Positions 51,560-59,370 of a stretch of 64,000 bases of DNA are shown one piece after another. The stretch's first letter is position 1. Each line of letters opens with the position of its first letter. The position numbers and the translations under genes were made by a program. The DNA comes from Desulforadius tongensis (GTDB lineage: Bacteria > Bacillota > Desulfotomaculia > Desulfotomaculales > Desulfohalotomaculaceae), in NCBI RefSeq assembly GCF_016907915.1, contig NZ_JAFBCW010000004.1, positions 1 to 64,000 on the forward strand, read 5' to 3'. A model generated the notes under the pieces. The model was not told the origin of the DNA. It saw only the letters and a program-made list of their open reading frames with translations, and ran no database searches.

Positions 51560-52906
51560 CTATAAATTATACTTTTTAATTTTATTGTACAAAGTGGCCA
51601 GGGAAATATTTAAAACGGCAGCAGCTTTTTTCTTCCCCTTCATAGAGGTGCCGTATTTCTCCAAAGCCCTTTTAATTAAAATTTCCTCCATTTTACTTAT
51701 TTCCATAATCTCCATGGATTCGGCGGCAGATGAAAAGCCGTTTAAATGCGGTTTTACAGCATCTGCCGTTATATAACTGCCGTTAAAGCCAATTGAAACC
51801 CGTTCTAAAACATTTTCCAGTTCCCGTACATTACCCGGCCAGTGATAACCGGACAGGGCTTCTACAGCATCGGCGGACAGCCCCTTTATTTGAGTTCCCA
51901 TTTTGCGGTTTAGTTTTTCAATGATACTGCCGGCAATCATTTCAATATCATCTTTACGCTCTCTTAAAGGGGGAATATTAATTTCTATTACATTTAACCG
52001 GTAAAATAAATCTTCACGAAACCGGCCGGTTCTAACCAACTGGCGTAAATCTCTGTTGGTGGCAGCTATAACCCGCATGTCCACATTTATGGTTTCTATT
52101 CCGCCAACCCGCTCGAACTCCATTTCCTGTAAAACCCGTAATAATTTAGCCTGCAGTACCAAACTAATGTCACCGATTTCATCCAAAAAAATGGTTCCGC
52201 CATTGGCCAATTCAAATCGTCCTATTTTGTCATTTATCGCCCCGGTGAAAGCACCTTTTTGATGTCCAAAAAATTCACTTTCTAACAAATTTTCCGGTAC
52301 TGCCGCACAGTTTACTTTAATAAAGGGGCCGTTTTTTCTCGCACTGGCATTATGAATGGCATGGGCAAATAATTCTTTTCCCGTACCGCTTTCTCCCAAC
52401 AGCAGCACCGTTGAATTGCTGGCAGCAGCATTCCGGGCCACAGTTAATACCTTATTTAATTCCTCACTGCAGCCGATAATATCGCTGAAGCTGTACTTAC
52501 TTCTGGTTACCTGGCCGAATTTATGGGAAAGATTTTTAATTATGTTGTTGCTCCTGCGCAGTTCTTCAAGCAGGTTTATAATATCGGTGATGTGCTGAAA
52601 TACCACAACGGCACCCAGCATTTTTCCATCCACAGTTATAGGGGATGCGTTTGATATTACTTCCACCATCGTTCCGCCGACTATACAGCGGTGGCCGCTG
52701 ACGCGCTTCCTTTTGCGCAGGGCCAGCGCCAGTGCACCGTCGGGAGAAACGTTAAAGATGTTTTTATGCAGCCGCTGTTCGGCCGGTATGCCGGTAACTT
52801 TGGTAAATGCTTTGTTAACGTATAAAATATTCCCCCGGTTATCCGCCACTTCAACGGCTACGGGTACAGCTTCCAAAATACCCGCTAATATATCTATGGG
52901 AAGCAA
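51560..52906 (-). CDS. Sigma-54-dependent activator with PAS sensor
   Basis: 448 aa. An N-terminal PAS domain (about 5-110; [17 protein letters not shown]) precedes a central AAA+ domain with Walker A GESGTGKE, the sigma-54-contacting GAFTGA loop, Walker [11 protein letters not shown] and the R-finger [12 protein letters not shown]. The C-terminus has a Fis-type HTH ([25 protein letters not shown]). It opens sigma-54 promoters on a small-molecule or redox cue. It lies directly upstream of the C4 operon, so it probably controls it. TTG 52906 follows AGGGGTGG. Confidence 0.92.
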   Translation of the reverse strand: MLPIDILAGILEAVPVAVEVADNRGNILYVNKAFTKVTGIPAEQRLHKNIFNVSPDGALALALRKRKRVSGHRCIVGGTMVEVISNASPITVDGKMLGAVVVFQHITDIINLLEELRRSNNIIKNLSHKFGQVTRSKYSFSDIIGCSEELNKVLTVARNAAASNSTVLLLGESGTGKELFAHAIHNASARKNGPFIKVNCAAVPENLLESEFFGHQKGAFTGAINDKIGRFELANGGTIFLDEIGDISLVLQAKLLRVLQEMEFERVGGIETINVDMRVIAATNRDLRQLVRTGRFREDLFYRLNVIEINIPPLRERKDDIEMIAGSIIEKLNRKMGTQIKGLSADAVEALSGYHWPGNVRELENVLERVSIGFNGSYITADAVKPHLNGFSSAAESMEIMEISKMEEILIKRALEKYGTSMKGKKKAAAVLNISLATLYNKIKKYNL

Positions 52907-53026
52907 AATTACACCACCCCTTAAAATTTTCTCTTTATTTCCACGCAAACAGCTAATACCCTTCTAAATATTAAAAATAATCGTAATATAATTATAATTC
53001 ACTTAAAAATTAGACCGTTCGATACA

Positions 53027-53040
53027 CGAACAGATGTTTT
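53027..53040. promoter_or_regulatory. SOS (LexA/DinR) box
   Basis: CGAACAGATGTTTT matches the Gram-positive consensus CGAACRNRYGTTYC except at the last base. A partial second copy (GTTCG-N5-CGAAC, 53017-53031) overlaps it. It sits just upstream of an extended -10 element TGCTATAAT (53057-53065) before lexA, implying autorepression. Confidence 0.8.
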
Positions 53041-53098
53041 AAGTTGAATGTTTTTATGCTATAATAAGTTTTAAAATCTAAAGAAAGGAAGGTTTCTT

Positions 53099-53722
53099 TT
53101 GAATAAGAGCTTGAATGAACGGGAGCAATCTATATTGAATGTAATAAAAGAAAATATACGCGAAAAGGGTTACCCCCCTTCGGTGCGGGAAATAGGGCAG
53201 TCGGTGGGATTAAGTTCCAGCTCTACGGTACACGGGTACCTAAAAAAGCTCGAACAAAAGGGATATATCCGCCGGGATCCAACTAAACCCAGGGCAATTG
53301 AAATACTGGAAGAACAGAAGTATAACCGGACAGCCGGTGATGATGATTTAGTGGATGTTCCGCTGCTGGGGCAGGTTGCAGCGGGTAACCCTTTATTAGC
53401 GGTGGAAAACTGTGAAGATATACTTTCCCTGCCCCGCAGTTTTACCGGTTACGGAGAATTGTTTATGCTGAAAATACGCGGCGACAGTATGATAGAAGCG
53501 GGTATTTTGGAAGGGGATCTTGTGCTGGTACGCCGCCAGCCCAATGCCACAGACGGGGAAATAGTGGTGGCACTTTTAGATGGCGAAGCTACGGTAAAAA
53601 GATTCTTTAAAGAGAAAAATCACATTCGCCTACAACCGGAAAATCCCAATATGGCCCCTATTTTGGTTCGGGATGTACAAATTTTGGGTAAGGTTGTGGG
53701 GCTGCTCAGAAGCATAAAATAA
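53099..53722 (+). CDS. lexA: SOS repressor LexA
   Basis: 207 aa. An N-terminal winged helix ([39 protein letters not shown]) is followed by a peptidase domain: cleavage site AAGN (QVAAGNPLL), catalytic Ser in [10 protein letters not shown] and Lys in GEATVKRFF. It represses DNA-repair genes and cleaves itself with RecA. TTG 53099 follows GGAAGG. Confidence 0.97.
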   Translation: MNKSLNEREQSILNVIKENIREKGYPPSVREIGQSVGLSSSSTVHGYLKKLEQKGYIRRDPTKPRAIEILEEQKYNRTAGDDDLVDVPLLGQVAAGNPLLAVENCEDILSLPRSFTGYGELFMLKIRGDSMIEAGILEGDLVLVRRQPNATDGEIVVALLDGEATVKRFFKEKNHIRLQPENPNMAPILVRDVQILGKVVGLLRSIK

Positions 53723-53729
53723 TTAAACA

Positions 53730-53742
53730 AAAAAGACACCCT
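53730..53742 (+). terminator. Left half of a split lexA terminator
   Basis: AAAAAGACACCCT is the exact complement of AGGGTGTCTTTTT at 57492-57504. Together they would form a bidirectional terminator between lexA and the convergent MerR gene, now separated by the IS3-bounded insertion. Confidence 0.75.
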
Positions 53743-53792
53743 ATTGTGAAGTGAACCCTGTCAAGCAGACAGTGGAAATAATAAAACTACAC

Positions 53793-53835
53793 TAAGCGGC
53801 CAAAGCCCGATACTCCATTGGGCTTTGGCCGCTTA
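53793..53835. terminator. Strong hairpin inside the IS3 left end
   Basis: TAAGCGGCCAAAGCCC (53793-53808) pairs perfectly with GGGCTTTGGCCGCTTA (53820-53835), followed by TTTTTT on the plus strand. Confidence 0.7.
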
Positions 53836-53905
53836 ATCTTTTTTGTATAGTATTCCCCAAAATCCTTCCATCGGATCATTATCAATACGTTTACCAACTC
53901 GGAGA
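53833..53905 (-). pseudogene. IS3 OrfB transposase remnant
   Basis: The minus strand reads RVGKRIDNDPMEGFWGIL before a stop at 53833. This matches the region around the third catalytic acidic residue (E) of IS3 OrfB (typically DNGPMEGFWGILK). Only ~24 codons remain: the N-terminal side is cut at the IS256 fragment and the C-terminal side ends early. Confidence 0.7.
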
Positions 53906-53918
53906 ATGTAAAAAGTTT

Positions 53919-54146
53919 GTGCAAATGGTAATAATTACAAATAAAGGAGATGACCATTTATGCAAAACTTGCAGGACAAAACTGACCAAGGATTGCCGTA
54001 CCGTAAACGACGTACACGAGATGCTAAAGAACCTTTTTAGGGATACCCTCCAGGGTATACTTGAGGCTGAATTAGAAGAACACCTCGGCTATAAGAAACA
54101 CAGCATGCAAGATAATAATAGCGGTAACAGTCGTAACGAACTATCC
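53919..54146 (+). pseudogene. IS256 (mutator) family transposase N-terminal remnant
   Basis: The reading frame contains EMLKNLFRDTLQGILEAELEEHLGYKKHSMQ and NNSGNSRNELS, the N-terminus of IS256-type transposases (LLKDALQLLLEGELDEHLGY...NSRNG). The ATG at 53960 is in another frame, so a frameshift separates the start, and homology ends near 54146 after about 60 residues; the DDE core is missing. Confidence 0.78.
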
Positions 54147-54319
54147 AATCCTGTCCCCAAAAGTAGTATTTGGGGCACCCTTTTTTTTGCAATTAATTTT
54201 AGATCCCTAAAAGAATATGATAATCTGCAAAATCTACTATTTATGAACCGATATAATTTGCAAATCATCCTCTTTTACAGCCAATCAAAGCTAATTTATT
54301 TTGCAAAACCTCTGCTGGT

Positions 54320-54571
54320 TTAATTTGCAAATTCACACTTTAGGTAAGAGCAGCGTTGAATACAATCAAGCGTTCCCTGCGGTTCTCCTTGTATCACCAC
54401 TTCATACGATGGTTTTGATACCTCTAATGCTATGCTTTGTCCTGAGTCAATCATGTTTATCATTTCTTTGTAATTAACTGCGGCACAACCTGCTAATTGT
54501 GATGTAATTATGACAGTTGACATGATTGGCACTATAATCTTCTTCTTGAACTTCATAAACTTACTGGCCAT
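54320..54571 (-). pseudogene. Truncated duplicate of the lipoprotein gene at 55402-57129
   Basis: 83 aa. The first ~70 residues are almost identical to the start of the large lipoprotein: same signal peptide and lipobox (LAGC versus LTGC), MINMIDSGQSIALEVSKP and SYEVVIQGEPQG. After GTLDC the sequences diverge abruptly and the frame ends CSYLKCEFAN. It could still yield a short lipoprotein, but looks like a broken copy. GGAAG precedes ATG 54571. Confidence 0.75.
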
Positions 54572-54630
54572 TATCAACTACTTCCTTTAATCTACATTAA
54601 CTTTCACATCTATTAATTTCTTTGCATGAT
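54363..54630. repeat. Duplicated block, copy 1
   Basis: About 268 bases nearly identical to 56924-57188 (one 3-base indel and a handful of substitutions). It spans the end of the secreted-protein gene, the intergenic gap and the start of the lipoprotein gene. Confidence 0.9.
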
Positions 54631-55330
54631 TAACATATCCCTGCTCATATACGTATATAAACGCTTTAGTACGTGTACTATATCTATATGATGAATCATA
54701 CTGAAGTGATAATACACCCACCTGTGGCATGTCGTTAATTGGTCTTGGCTGGTCTTTTAAGACTGGTTTAGTTATACCATCAGATACTCCACCAGCTGAT
54801 TGTGTACCGGATGGGTAGGTGAAAGCTAAACTGTTTGAACCATTACCTTTTAAGAACCATTCTTTAAAATCTTCACCGCCAGCTACTGATTTATTTCCTA
54901 TATATGTGATTGGAAATTTTGGGTATTTTTTTATTTCATTTTCAGTGCCTTTACTTTGGTCTATTATCTGTTTAAGTAATCTAAATTGATAATGCTCCCT
55001 AGAGTTACTTAGTGTCTCTCCATTTGCCCTTGTGTTAGTGTAATAATCTTTAAGCGAATTTGTACCCCCATAATTAAATACGGTAGGTTTGCTGAACACT
55101 AAGTCTACTGTATTTGATACCTGGTTGAAATTTTTGTCCACTATAGCAATCCTAAACCCGGATTGACTTCCTACCCATGTATACGCCCTGTTAGTGCTGC
55201 CTCCTCCTGTACCCGAACCTGCGTTACCATTATCTTGTACGACTTCTGCAAAAGCCTGTATAGGTAAGCTCACTATAATCATTAATGCAACTAGTAAACT
55301 GGATATTATTCGTTTGAGCTTATACCTCAT
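54587..55330 (-). CDS. Secreted protein of unknown function (partner of the lipoprotein)
   Basis: 247 aa. A Sec signal peptide (residues 1-28, ending IQAFAE) is followed by a Gly/Ser-rich linker (GNAGSGTGGGSTN) and a beta-rich body with NYGGTNSLKDYYTNTRANGE and RLLKQIIDQSKG. No catalytic motif is seen. AAGGAG precedes ATG 55330. Its 3' end is part of the duplicated block and a second relic of that 3' end lies at 57145-57210. No family recognised. Confidence 0.75.
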   Translation of the reverse strand: MRYKLKRIISSLLVALMIIVSLPIQAFAEVVQDNGNAGSGTGGGSTNRAYTWVGSQSGFRIAIVDKNFNQVSNTVDLVFSKPTVFNYGGTNSLKDYYTNTRANGETLSNSREHYQFRLLKQIIDQSKGTENEIKKYPKFPITYIGNKSVAGGEDFKEWFLKGNGSNSLAFTYPSGTQSAGGVSDGITKPVLKDQPRPINDMPQVGVLSLQYDSSYRYSTRTKAFIYVYEQGYVNHAKKLIDVKVNVD

Positions 55331-55360
55331 TTTATCAACTCCTTTATTGTATATCTATAA

Positions 55361-55394
55361 ATATAAAACTACACTTGTTTGTGTAGTTTTATAT
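55361..55394. terminator. Terminator-like hairpin between lipoprotein and secreted protein genes
   Basis: ATATAAAACTACAC (55361-55374) is the perfect complement of GTGTAGTTTTATAT (55381-55394); T-rich on both strands. Confidence 0.7.
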
Positions 55395-55401
55395 GATTGT
55401 G

Positions 55402-57129
55402 TTACTTATTTGGTTCTGGGAAGTCTGTAGATAAATTGAAGTTCGGGTCTGATTCAGTCCCTTCATTTTCACCTTTAAACTCGCTTTCTTCAAATGCATC
55501 TACTCTACCATTTCTGTCCTTATCTATTGATGGTGGTAAATAACTACCTGCAGGCTGCTGTACTACAGGCTGCTGTGTTGGTTGTTGTGCTGGCTGTTCC
55601 ACCTCAGGCTTTGGCTGGCTTGGTTTTTGTGTGGTTACCGGGACTTGGGGTCTGTCTGGACATCTTGCTATTTCTTCTGCTGTTGTTCCTAAATCTCTAT
55701 ATAGACCTTCCTCTACCTGCTTTATGTCTTCCTCAGAATAACCCAGTGATTTTAAGTTTTCTCTATTATCTTTTATTAGTACTTTCGCTTCCCACAGCGT
55801 TATTCCACTCTTAAGTTTCTTATTCGGGTCTGCCGGTACTATTGAAGTTGGTATCTCCTCCCAACCATCTCCATATTTTCTCCCATCTTCTGTTTCCCCT
55901 AAAACCTCATCTGTATTTATCTGGCCTGTGGTATCATCGGTCTGGTCTGTTGTGTTTTGGTCTATGTTCATCTTACCAAACTCTACATCACTTAAATACC
56001 CATATAACTTATTCTTAGCCAGATGTGTATTCATAATTAATTGAATTGCTTCCGCCCTGTTAAGTGGTTCATCCCATCGTGATTCCTCACCGGGTATTAA
56101 GTTCAATTTCTTAGCCGCTACCATAGCCTTATAAAGTTCTTCCTGCATCTTCATATCAGGGTTACGTAACATTGTGGCCAATGTATATGCCTGCCATCTG
56201 TCTTTCGCTATAATCTCTTTCGTCTTTTTATCTTTATATTTAAAACCTAAGTATAATGCTATATCCCCACCGTTTCTAGTATCTTTAAACGCTTTCTCGG
56301 TTCCTTTTACTTTAGCTAACTCATCAGGAAAATGTTTGTTTACCATCATGTAAATTGCTTCTACCCTTGATATACTGCCTTTATATGATGTTGCATCTAA
56401 ACTCTTATTGGCTACACTCAAGAAACCATATTCATCTACCTCTTGCGCATACTTACTATATTCTGTTGGCCCACCGATAGCGTTCTCAAATTCTTTGTCT
56501 ATTTCAATCTCCCTTACGCCTTCTTCACTTTTAAATACTAAAGCATAAAATTCATCTCTGCTTAATGACTGTGTAGGGTTAAATGCAGATGGGTTAACTG
56601 CATTTTCTAATAGGTTGTAATAAGCATTAATCGCACCAGTTATTCCATATACGGTATTTCCATCGATATCAGTGTATATCTGCTCTGCTAAATCTACTAA
56701 TTTAGACTTTACTTCAGTATTTTTCCAGTATTTTGTAACGAATACTTTGTTTCTCAATGCGTCCTCTAGGGTTGTATTACCATTCCTATCCCCTTCTTCA
56801 TCTACAAATAAACAGCCATTCTTGCCATTAACTCCGTTTTCTGTTACTATGTTAATGTTGAATAGCTCATCGAATCCTTGTCTGAATCCTTTATTATATG
56901 TCTTTAATTGGTCTAGTTGAACCCAATCAAGCATTCCCTGCGGTTCTCCTTGTATCACCACTTCATACGATGGTTTTGATACCTCTAATGCTATGCTTTG
57001 TCCTGAGTCAATCATGTTTATCATTTCTTTGGAATTAACTGCGGCACAACCTGTTAATTGCGATGTGATTATGACAGTTGACATGATTGGCACTATAATC
57101 TTCTTGAACTTTATAAACTTACTGGCCAT
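55402..57129 (-). CDS. Lipoprotein with SLH-like domains and EF-hand
   Basis: 575 aa. The N-terminal signal has lipobox LTGC. The middle resembles S-layer homology repeats (SAFNPTQSLSRDEFYALVFK; ATSYKGSISRVEAIYMMVNKHF; WDEPLNRAEAIQLIMNTHL), which bind cell-wall polymers. Near residues 500-535 is a Pro/Gln-rich linker (TTQKPSQPKP ... QQPTQQPVVQQ), then DKDRNGRVDAFEE, a calcium-binding EF-hand loop. Probably a surface or envelope-associated protein. ATG 57129 has GGAGG eight bases upstream. It sits inside the IS3 shell and upstream of its partner gene. Confidence 0.82.
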   Translation of the reverse strand: MASKFIKFKKIIVPIMSTVIITSQLTGCAAVNSKEMINMIDSGQSIALEVSKPSYEVVIQGEPQGMLDWVQLDQLKTYNKGFRQGFDELFNINIVTENGVNGKNGCLFVDEEGDRNGNTTLEDALRNKVFVTKYWKNTEVKSKLVDLAEQIYTDIDGNTVYGITGAINAYYNLLENAVNPSAFNPTQSLSRDEFYALVFKSEEGVREIEIDKEFENAIGGPTEYSKYAQEVDEYGFLSVANKSLDATSYKGSISRVEAIYMMVNKHFPDELAKVKGTEKAFKDTRNGGDIALYLGFKYKDKKTKEIIAKDRWQAYTLATMLRNPDMKMQEELYKAMVAAKKLNLIPGEESRWDEPLNRAEAIQLIMNTHLAKNKLYGYLSDVEFGKMNIDQNTTDQTDDTTGQINTDEVLGETEDGRKYGDGWEEIPTSIVPADPNKKLKSGITLWEAKVLIKDNRENLKSLGYSEEDIKQVEEGLYRDLGTTAEEIARCPDRPQVPVTTQKPSQPKPEVEQPAQQPTQQPVVQQPAGSYLPPSIDKDRNGRVDAFEESEFKGENEGTESDPNFNLSTDFPEPNK

Positions 57130-57188
57130 TATCAACTACCTCCTTTAATCTACATTAACTTTTGAATCTATTAATTTCTTTACATGAT
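56924..57188. repeat. Duplicated block, copy 2
   Basis: Counterpart of 54363-54630. It contains the start of the intact lipoprotein gene and, upstream of it, the last codons of a lost copy of the secreted-protein gene. Confidence 0.9.
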
Positions 57189-57210
57189 GAAAATAACCTT
57201 GTTTATGTAT
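57145..57210 (-). pseudogene. 3' relic of a second secreted-protein gene
   Basis: The minus strand reads QGYFHHVKKLIDSKVNVD-stop, matching the C-terminus of the intact secreted protein (QGYVNHAKKLIDVKVNVD). Only about 20 codons survive. It shows that the gene order secreted-protein / lipoprotein was once present twice in tandem. Confidence 0.8.
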
Positions 57211-57304
57211 TGTAAAATCTCAAATTAAATAATCTGCAAATTTTAAGACTTATCAAATCTATGTTAAAAGATTTTTAGATAACTTGAAGTTTATCCAGAT
57301 GGGC

Positions 57305-57415
57305 TTACGCCAACTGTTCTCTGGTATTTGCCTGCCGGGTAGGTTCCGCCTCGTTTTTATTCCAGACCTTTTTCTTTTTAAACTTTACATCATATGTTTT
57401 TCTGATTTTACCCAT
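57305..57415 (-). pseudogene. IS3 OrfA transposase remnant
   Basis: 36 codons, MGKIRKTYDVKFKKKKVW..., match the start of IS3 OrfA (MGKIRKTYDAEFKKKAV...). GGAGGGG precedes ATG 57415 at the right distance, so its translation signals are intact, but the frame leaves homology after ~17 residues and stops at 57305. Confidence 0.78.
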
Positions 57416-57491
57416 AGAAAAATCCCCTCCATAGTAAACAGACTAATGAGCTTTCTTTTTCTGTCTACTATAAGGGGATCATATCATTATA

Positions 57492-57504
57492 AGGGTGTCT
57501 TTTT
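57492..57504 (-). terminator. Right half of the split terminator (MerR gene side)
   Basis: AGGGTGTCTTTTT, exact complement of 53730-53742; see that entry. Confidence 0.75.
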
Positions 57505-57512
57505 ATGCTGCA

Positions 57513-57926
57513 TTACTTTGCCCTGCAGTCCTCTTCATCTCTGCAAAGACCGCAGGTGCTGCAGTAATCAGCTTTATCCTGTAAGACATAGCAGTAAGTG
57601 CCCTGCTCTTTCCAGCAGGGTTTATTTTTGTTTACTTCCGCCTCCTGCTCACGTTTTCCACCGGGGCAATTTTTTATTTTCCAACAGGGGTACAAGCTGA
57701 TCATCTGCTGTACACCGGCAATATTTAATCCCTTTTCATTAATTAAGTGGTGAATAAACTGCAGCCTTTTAATATCGTTGTTTGTGTACAGTCTTTGCTT
57801 GTTTCTGCGAGCGGGATAAATTAACTCGTTTTTTTCCCAGATTCGCAGCGTCTCTGGATGCACTTTTAAAAGTTCGGCCACTACGCCGATATTGTATAGC
57901 GGTAGGTCATCATTAACCAATGCCAT
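57513..57926 (-). CDS. MerR family regulator with Cys-rich C-terminus
   Basis: 137 aa. Residues ~10-75 are a MerR-type winged helix (YNIGVVAELLKVHPETLRIWEKNELIYPARRNKQRLYTNNDIKRLQ) close to the GlnR/HspR branch. The C-terminal 60 residues have eight cysteines (YPCWKIKNCPGG, KPCWKE, YCYVL, YCSTCGLCRDEEDC), suggesting a metal or Fe-S sensor. GAGGTGG precedes ATG 57926. Targets unknown. Confidence 0.86.
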   Translation of the reverse strand: MALVNDDLPLYNIGVVAELLKVHPETLRIWEKNELIYPARRNKQRLYTNNDIKRLQFIHHLINEKGLNIAGVQQMISLYPCWKIKNCPGGKREQEAEVNKNKPCWKEQGTYCYVLQDKADYCSTCGLCRDEEDCRAK

Positions 57927-58098
57927 GTTTACTTTACCACCTCTTACTTTTTAGTTAATTACTGTATCATTATATAATTGCAAACCACATTTGTAAATAA
58001 TTTAGTCGAATTTTCTGTTGTAAAAATGTAGGAACCCTATAAAACTCGGTTTTATTAATTATCAACAGGAATATTTATTTTTAATAACGGGTTCCCGG

Positions 58099-59346
58099 TT
58101 ATTTCGCTGTTCTCAACACCGCCTCAGCTGCGGACAATACGCCCAGCTTAATATATTCCTTGGAAAGCCCACCCTGCATGTACACAGCATAGGGCGGTCT
58201 CAGGGGACCATCGGCGGATAATTCAATGGAAGCGCCCTGAACAAAGGTGCCGGCCGCCATAACCACCGCATCGTCATAACCGGGCATGCCGTCCGGTTCG
58301 GGACGCACGTGTGAATCCACCGGGGATGCGGATTGTAAACCGCGGCAGAATTCCACCAGCTTGTCCGCATCACCCAGTGCCACCGCTTGAATGATATCGG
58401 TGCGGTATTCATCATACAGGGGAGAAATTTCAAACCCCAGGCGTTCAAATAACCTGGCAGTAAATACTGCTCCCTTTAATGCCTCAGCCACAACGTGGGG
58501 AGCTAAAAAGATACCCTGCATTAACAATCTTTGGTGATCTAATGTGGGTCCCACTTCATCGCCAATACCGGGGGCTGTCCAACGGTTGGCAGCCATTTGA
58601 ACCAAATCAGCCCGTCCCACCACATAGCCGCCGGTGGGAGCCACTCCACCACCGGGATTTTTAATTAGTGAGCCGGCAACCAGGTCCACTCCCACATCGC
58701 ATGGTTCTTTAGGTTCTACCAATTCCCCGTAGCAATTGTCTACAAATATTACTGTATTTGGCTGCCTTTGCCTGATAAACTGTACCAATTTTTCTATACC
58801 GGCAATGCTCAGCGACGGCCGCCAGGCATATCCCCGGGATCTCTGTATCATCACCATTTTTGTGTTGGAATTAAGAGCTTCTTCGATACCTTTCCAGTTC
58901 AGTTCCCCGTTGGGTAATAAATCAACCTGCCGGTATTTTATTCCATAGCTTTTTAACGAGCCGGCAGCGTTACCCCTTATGCCTATGGCCTCTTCCAACG
59001 TGTCATAGGGTGCTCCTTGAACCGCCAGCAGTTCATCCCCGGGACTAAGCACTCCAAATAAGCACAGGGCAATGGCATGGGTACCGGAAACAATTTGCCC
59101 TCTTACCAGGGCCCTCTCACCGCCAAATACACGGGCATAGATTTTTTCCAAAATTTCACGCCCGGCATCCCCGTAGCCGTATCCGGTGCCGCCTTTCAAA
59201 TGAAAATCACTGACTCTGGCTTCTCGAAAGGCATTTAATACTTTGGTATGATTTTTTAAAGAGTTCTCATCTATTTGATGATAAATATCACGAACTTCAA
59301 TTTCTACTTCTTTAGCTAATCTGTCCAATTTATTTTTGATATCCAT
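58099..59346 (-). CDS. Methionine gamma-lyase / aluminium resistance family PLP protein
   Basis: 415 aa. A fold-type I PLP enzyme of the YnbB group found downstream of hfq-miaA in many Firmicutes. Visible are GGTGYGYGDAGRE, VSGTHAIALCLFGVLSPGD, VFVDNCYGELVEP (PLP Asp) and AGSLIKNPGGGVAPTGGY, where the Lys should bind PLP. It probably cleaves a sulfur amino acid, but the true substrate is not established. ATG 59346 follows GGGAGG. Confidence 0.9.
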   Translation of the reverse strand: MDIKNKLDRLAKEVEIEVRDIYHQIDENSLKNHTKVLNAFREARVSDFHLKGGTGYGYGDAGREILEKIYARVFGGERALVRGQIVSGTHAIALCLFGVLSPGDELLAVQGAPYDTLEEAIGIRGNAAGSLKSYGIKYRQVDLLPNGELNWKGIEEALNSNTKMVMIQRSRGYAWRPSLSIAGIEKLVQFIRQRQPNTVIFVDNCYGELVEPKEPCDVGVDLVAGSLIKNPGGGVAPTGGYVVGRADLVQMAANRWTAPGIGDEVGPTLDHQRLLMQGIFLAPHVVAEALKGAVFTARLFERLGFEISPLYDEYRTDIIQAVALGDADKLVEFCRGLQSASPVDSHVRPEPDGMPGYDDAVVMAAGTFVQGASIELSADGPLRPPYAVYMQGGLSKEYIKLGVLSAAEAVLRTAK

Positions 59347-59370
59347 GATGTCCTCCCGCATTTATTATTA

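Larger units (their letters stand above)
53747..57486 (-). mobile_element. Decayed IS3-family element carrying other DNA inside
   Basis: The ends are related inverted repeats: TGAAGTGAACCC plus AGACAG at 53747-53772, and the reverse complement of 57461-57486 reading TGATATGATCCCC with AGACAG. They start with TG and end with CA as IS3 elements do. An OrfA N-terminus lies at the right end and an OrfB fragment near the left end, in matching orientation. The middle of the element is replaced by an IS256 fragment and a duplicated lipoprotein locus. A target duplication is not clean (TTG versus TTA). Confidence 0.72.

Noticed and set aside
54147-54323. Continuation of the IS256 frame to 54323
   Set aside because: Residues after the NSRNELS segment have no transposase character; chance open frame.
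53747-57486. Active composite transposon
   Set aside because: Both transposases are fragments and no clean target duplication is present, so it looks dead.
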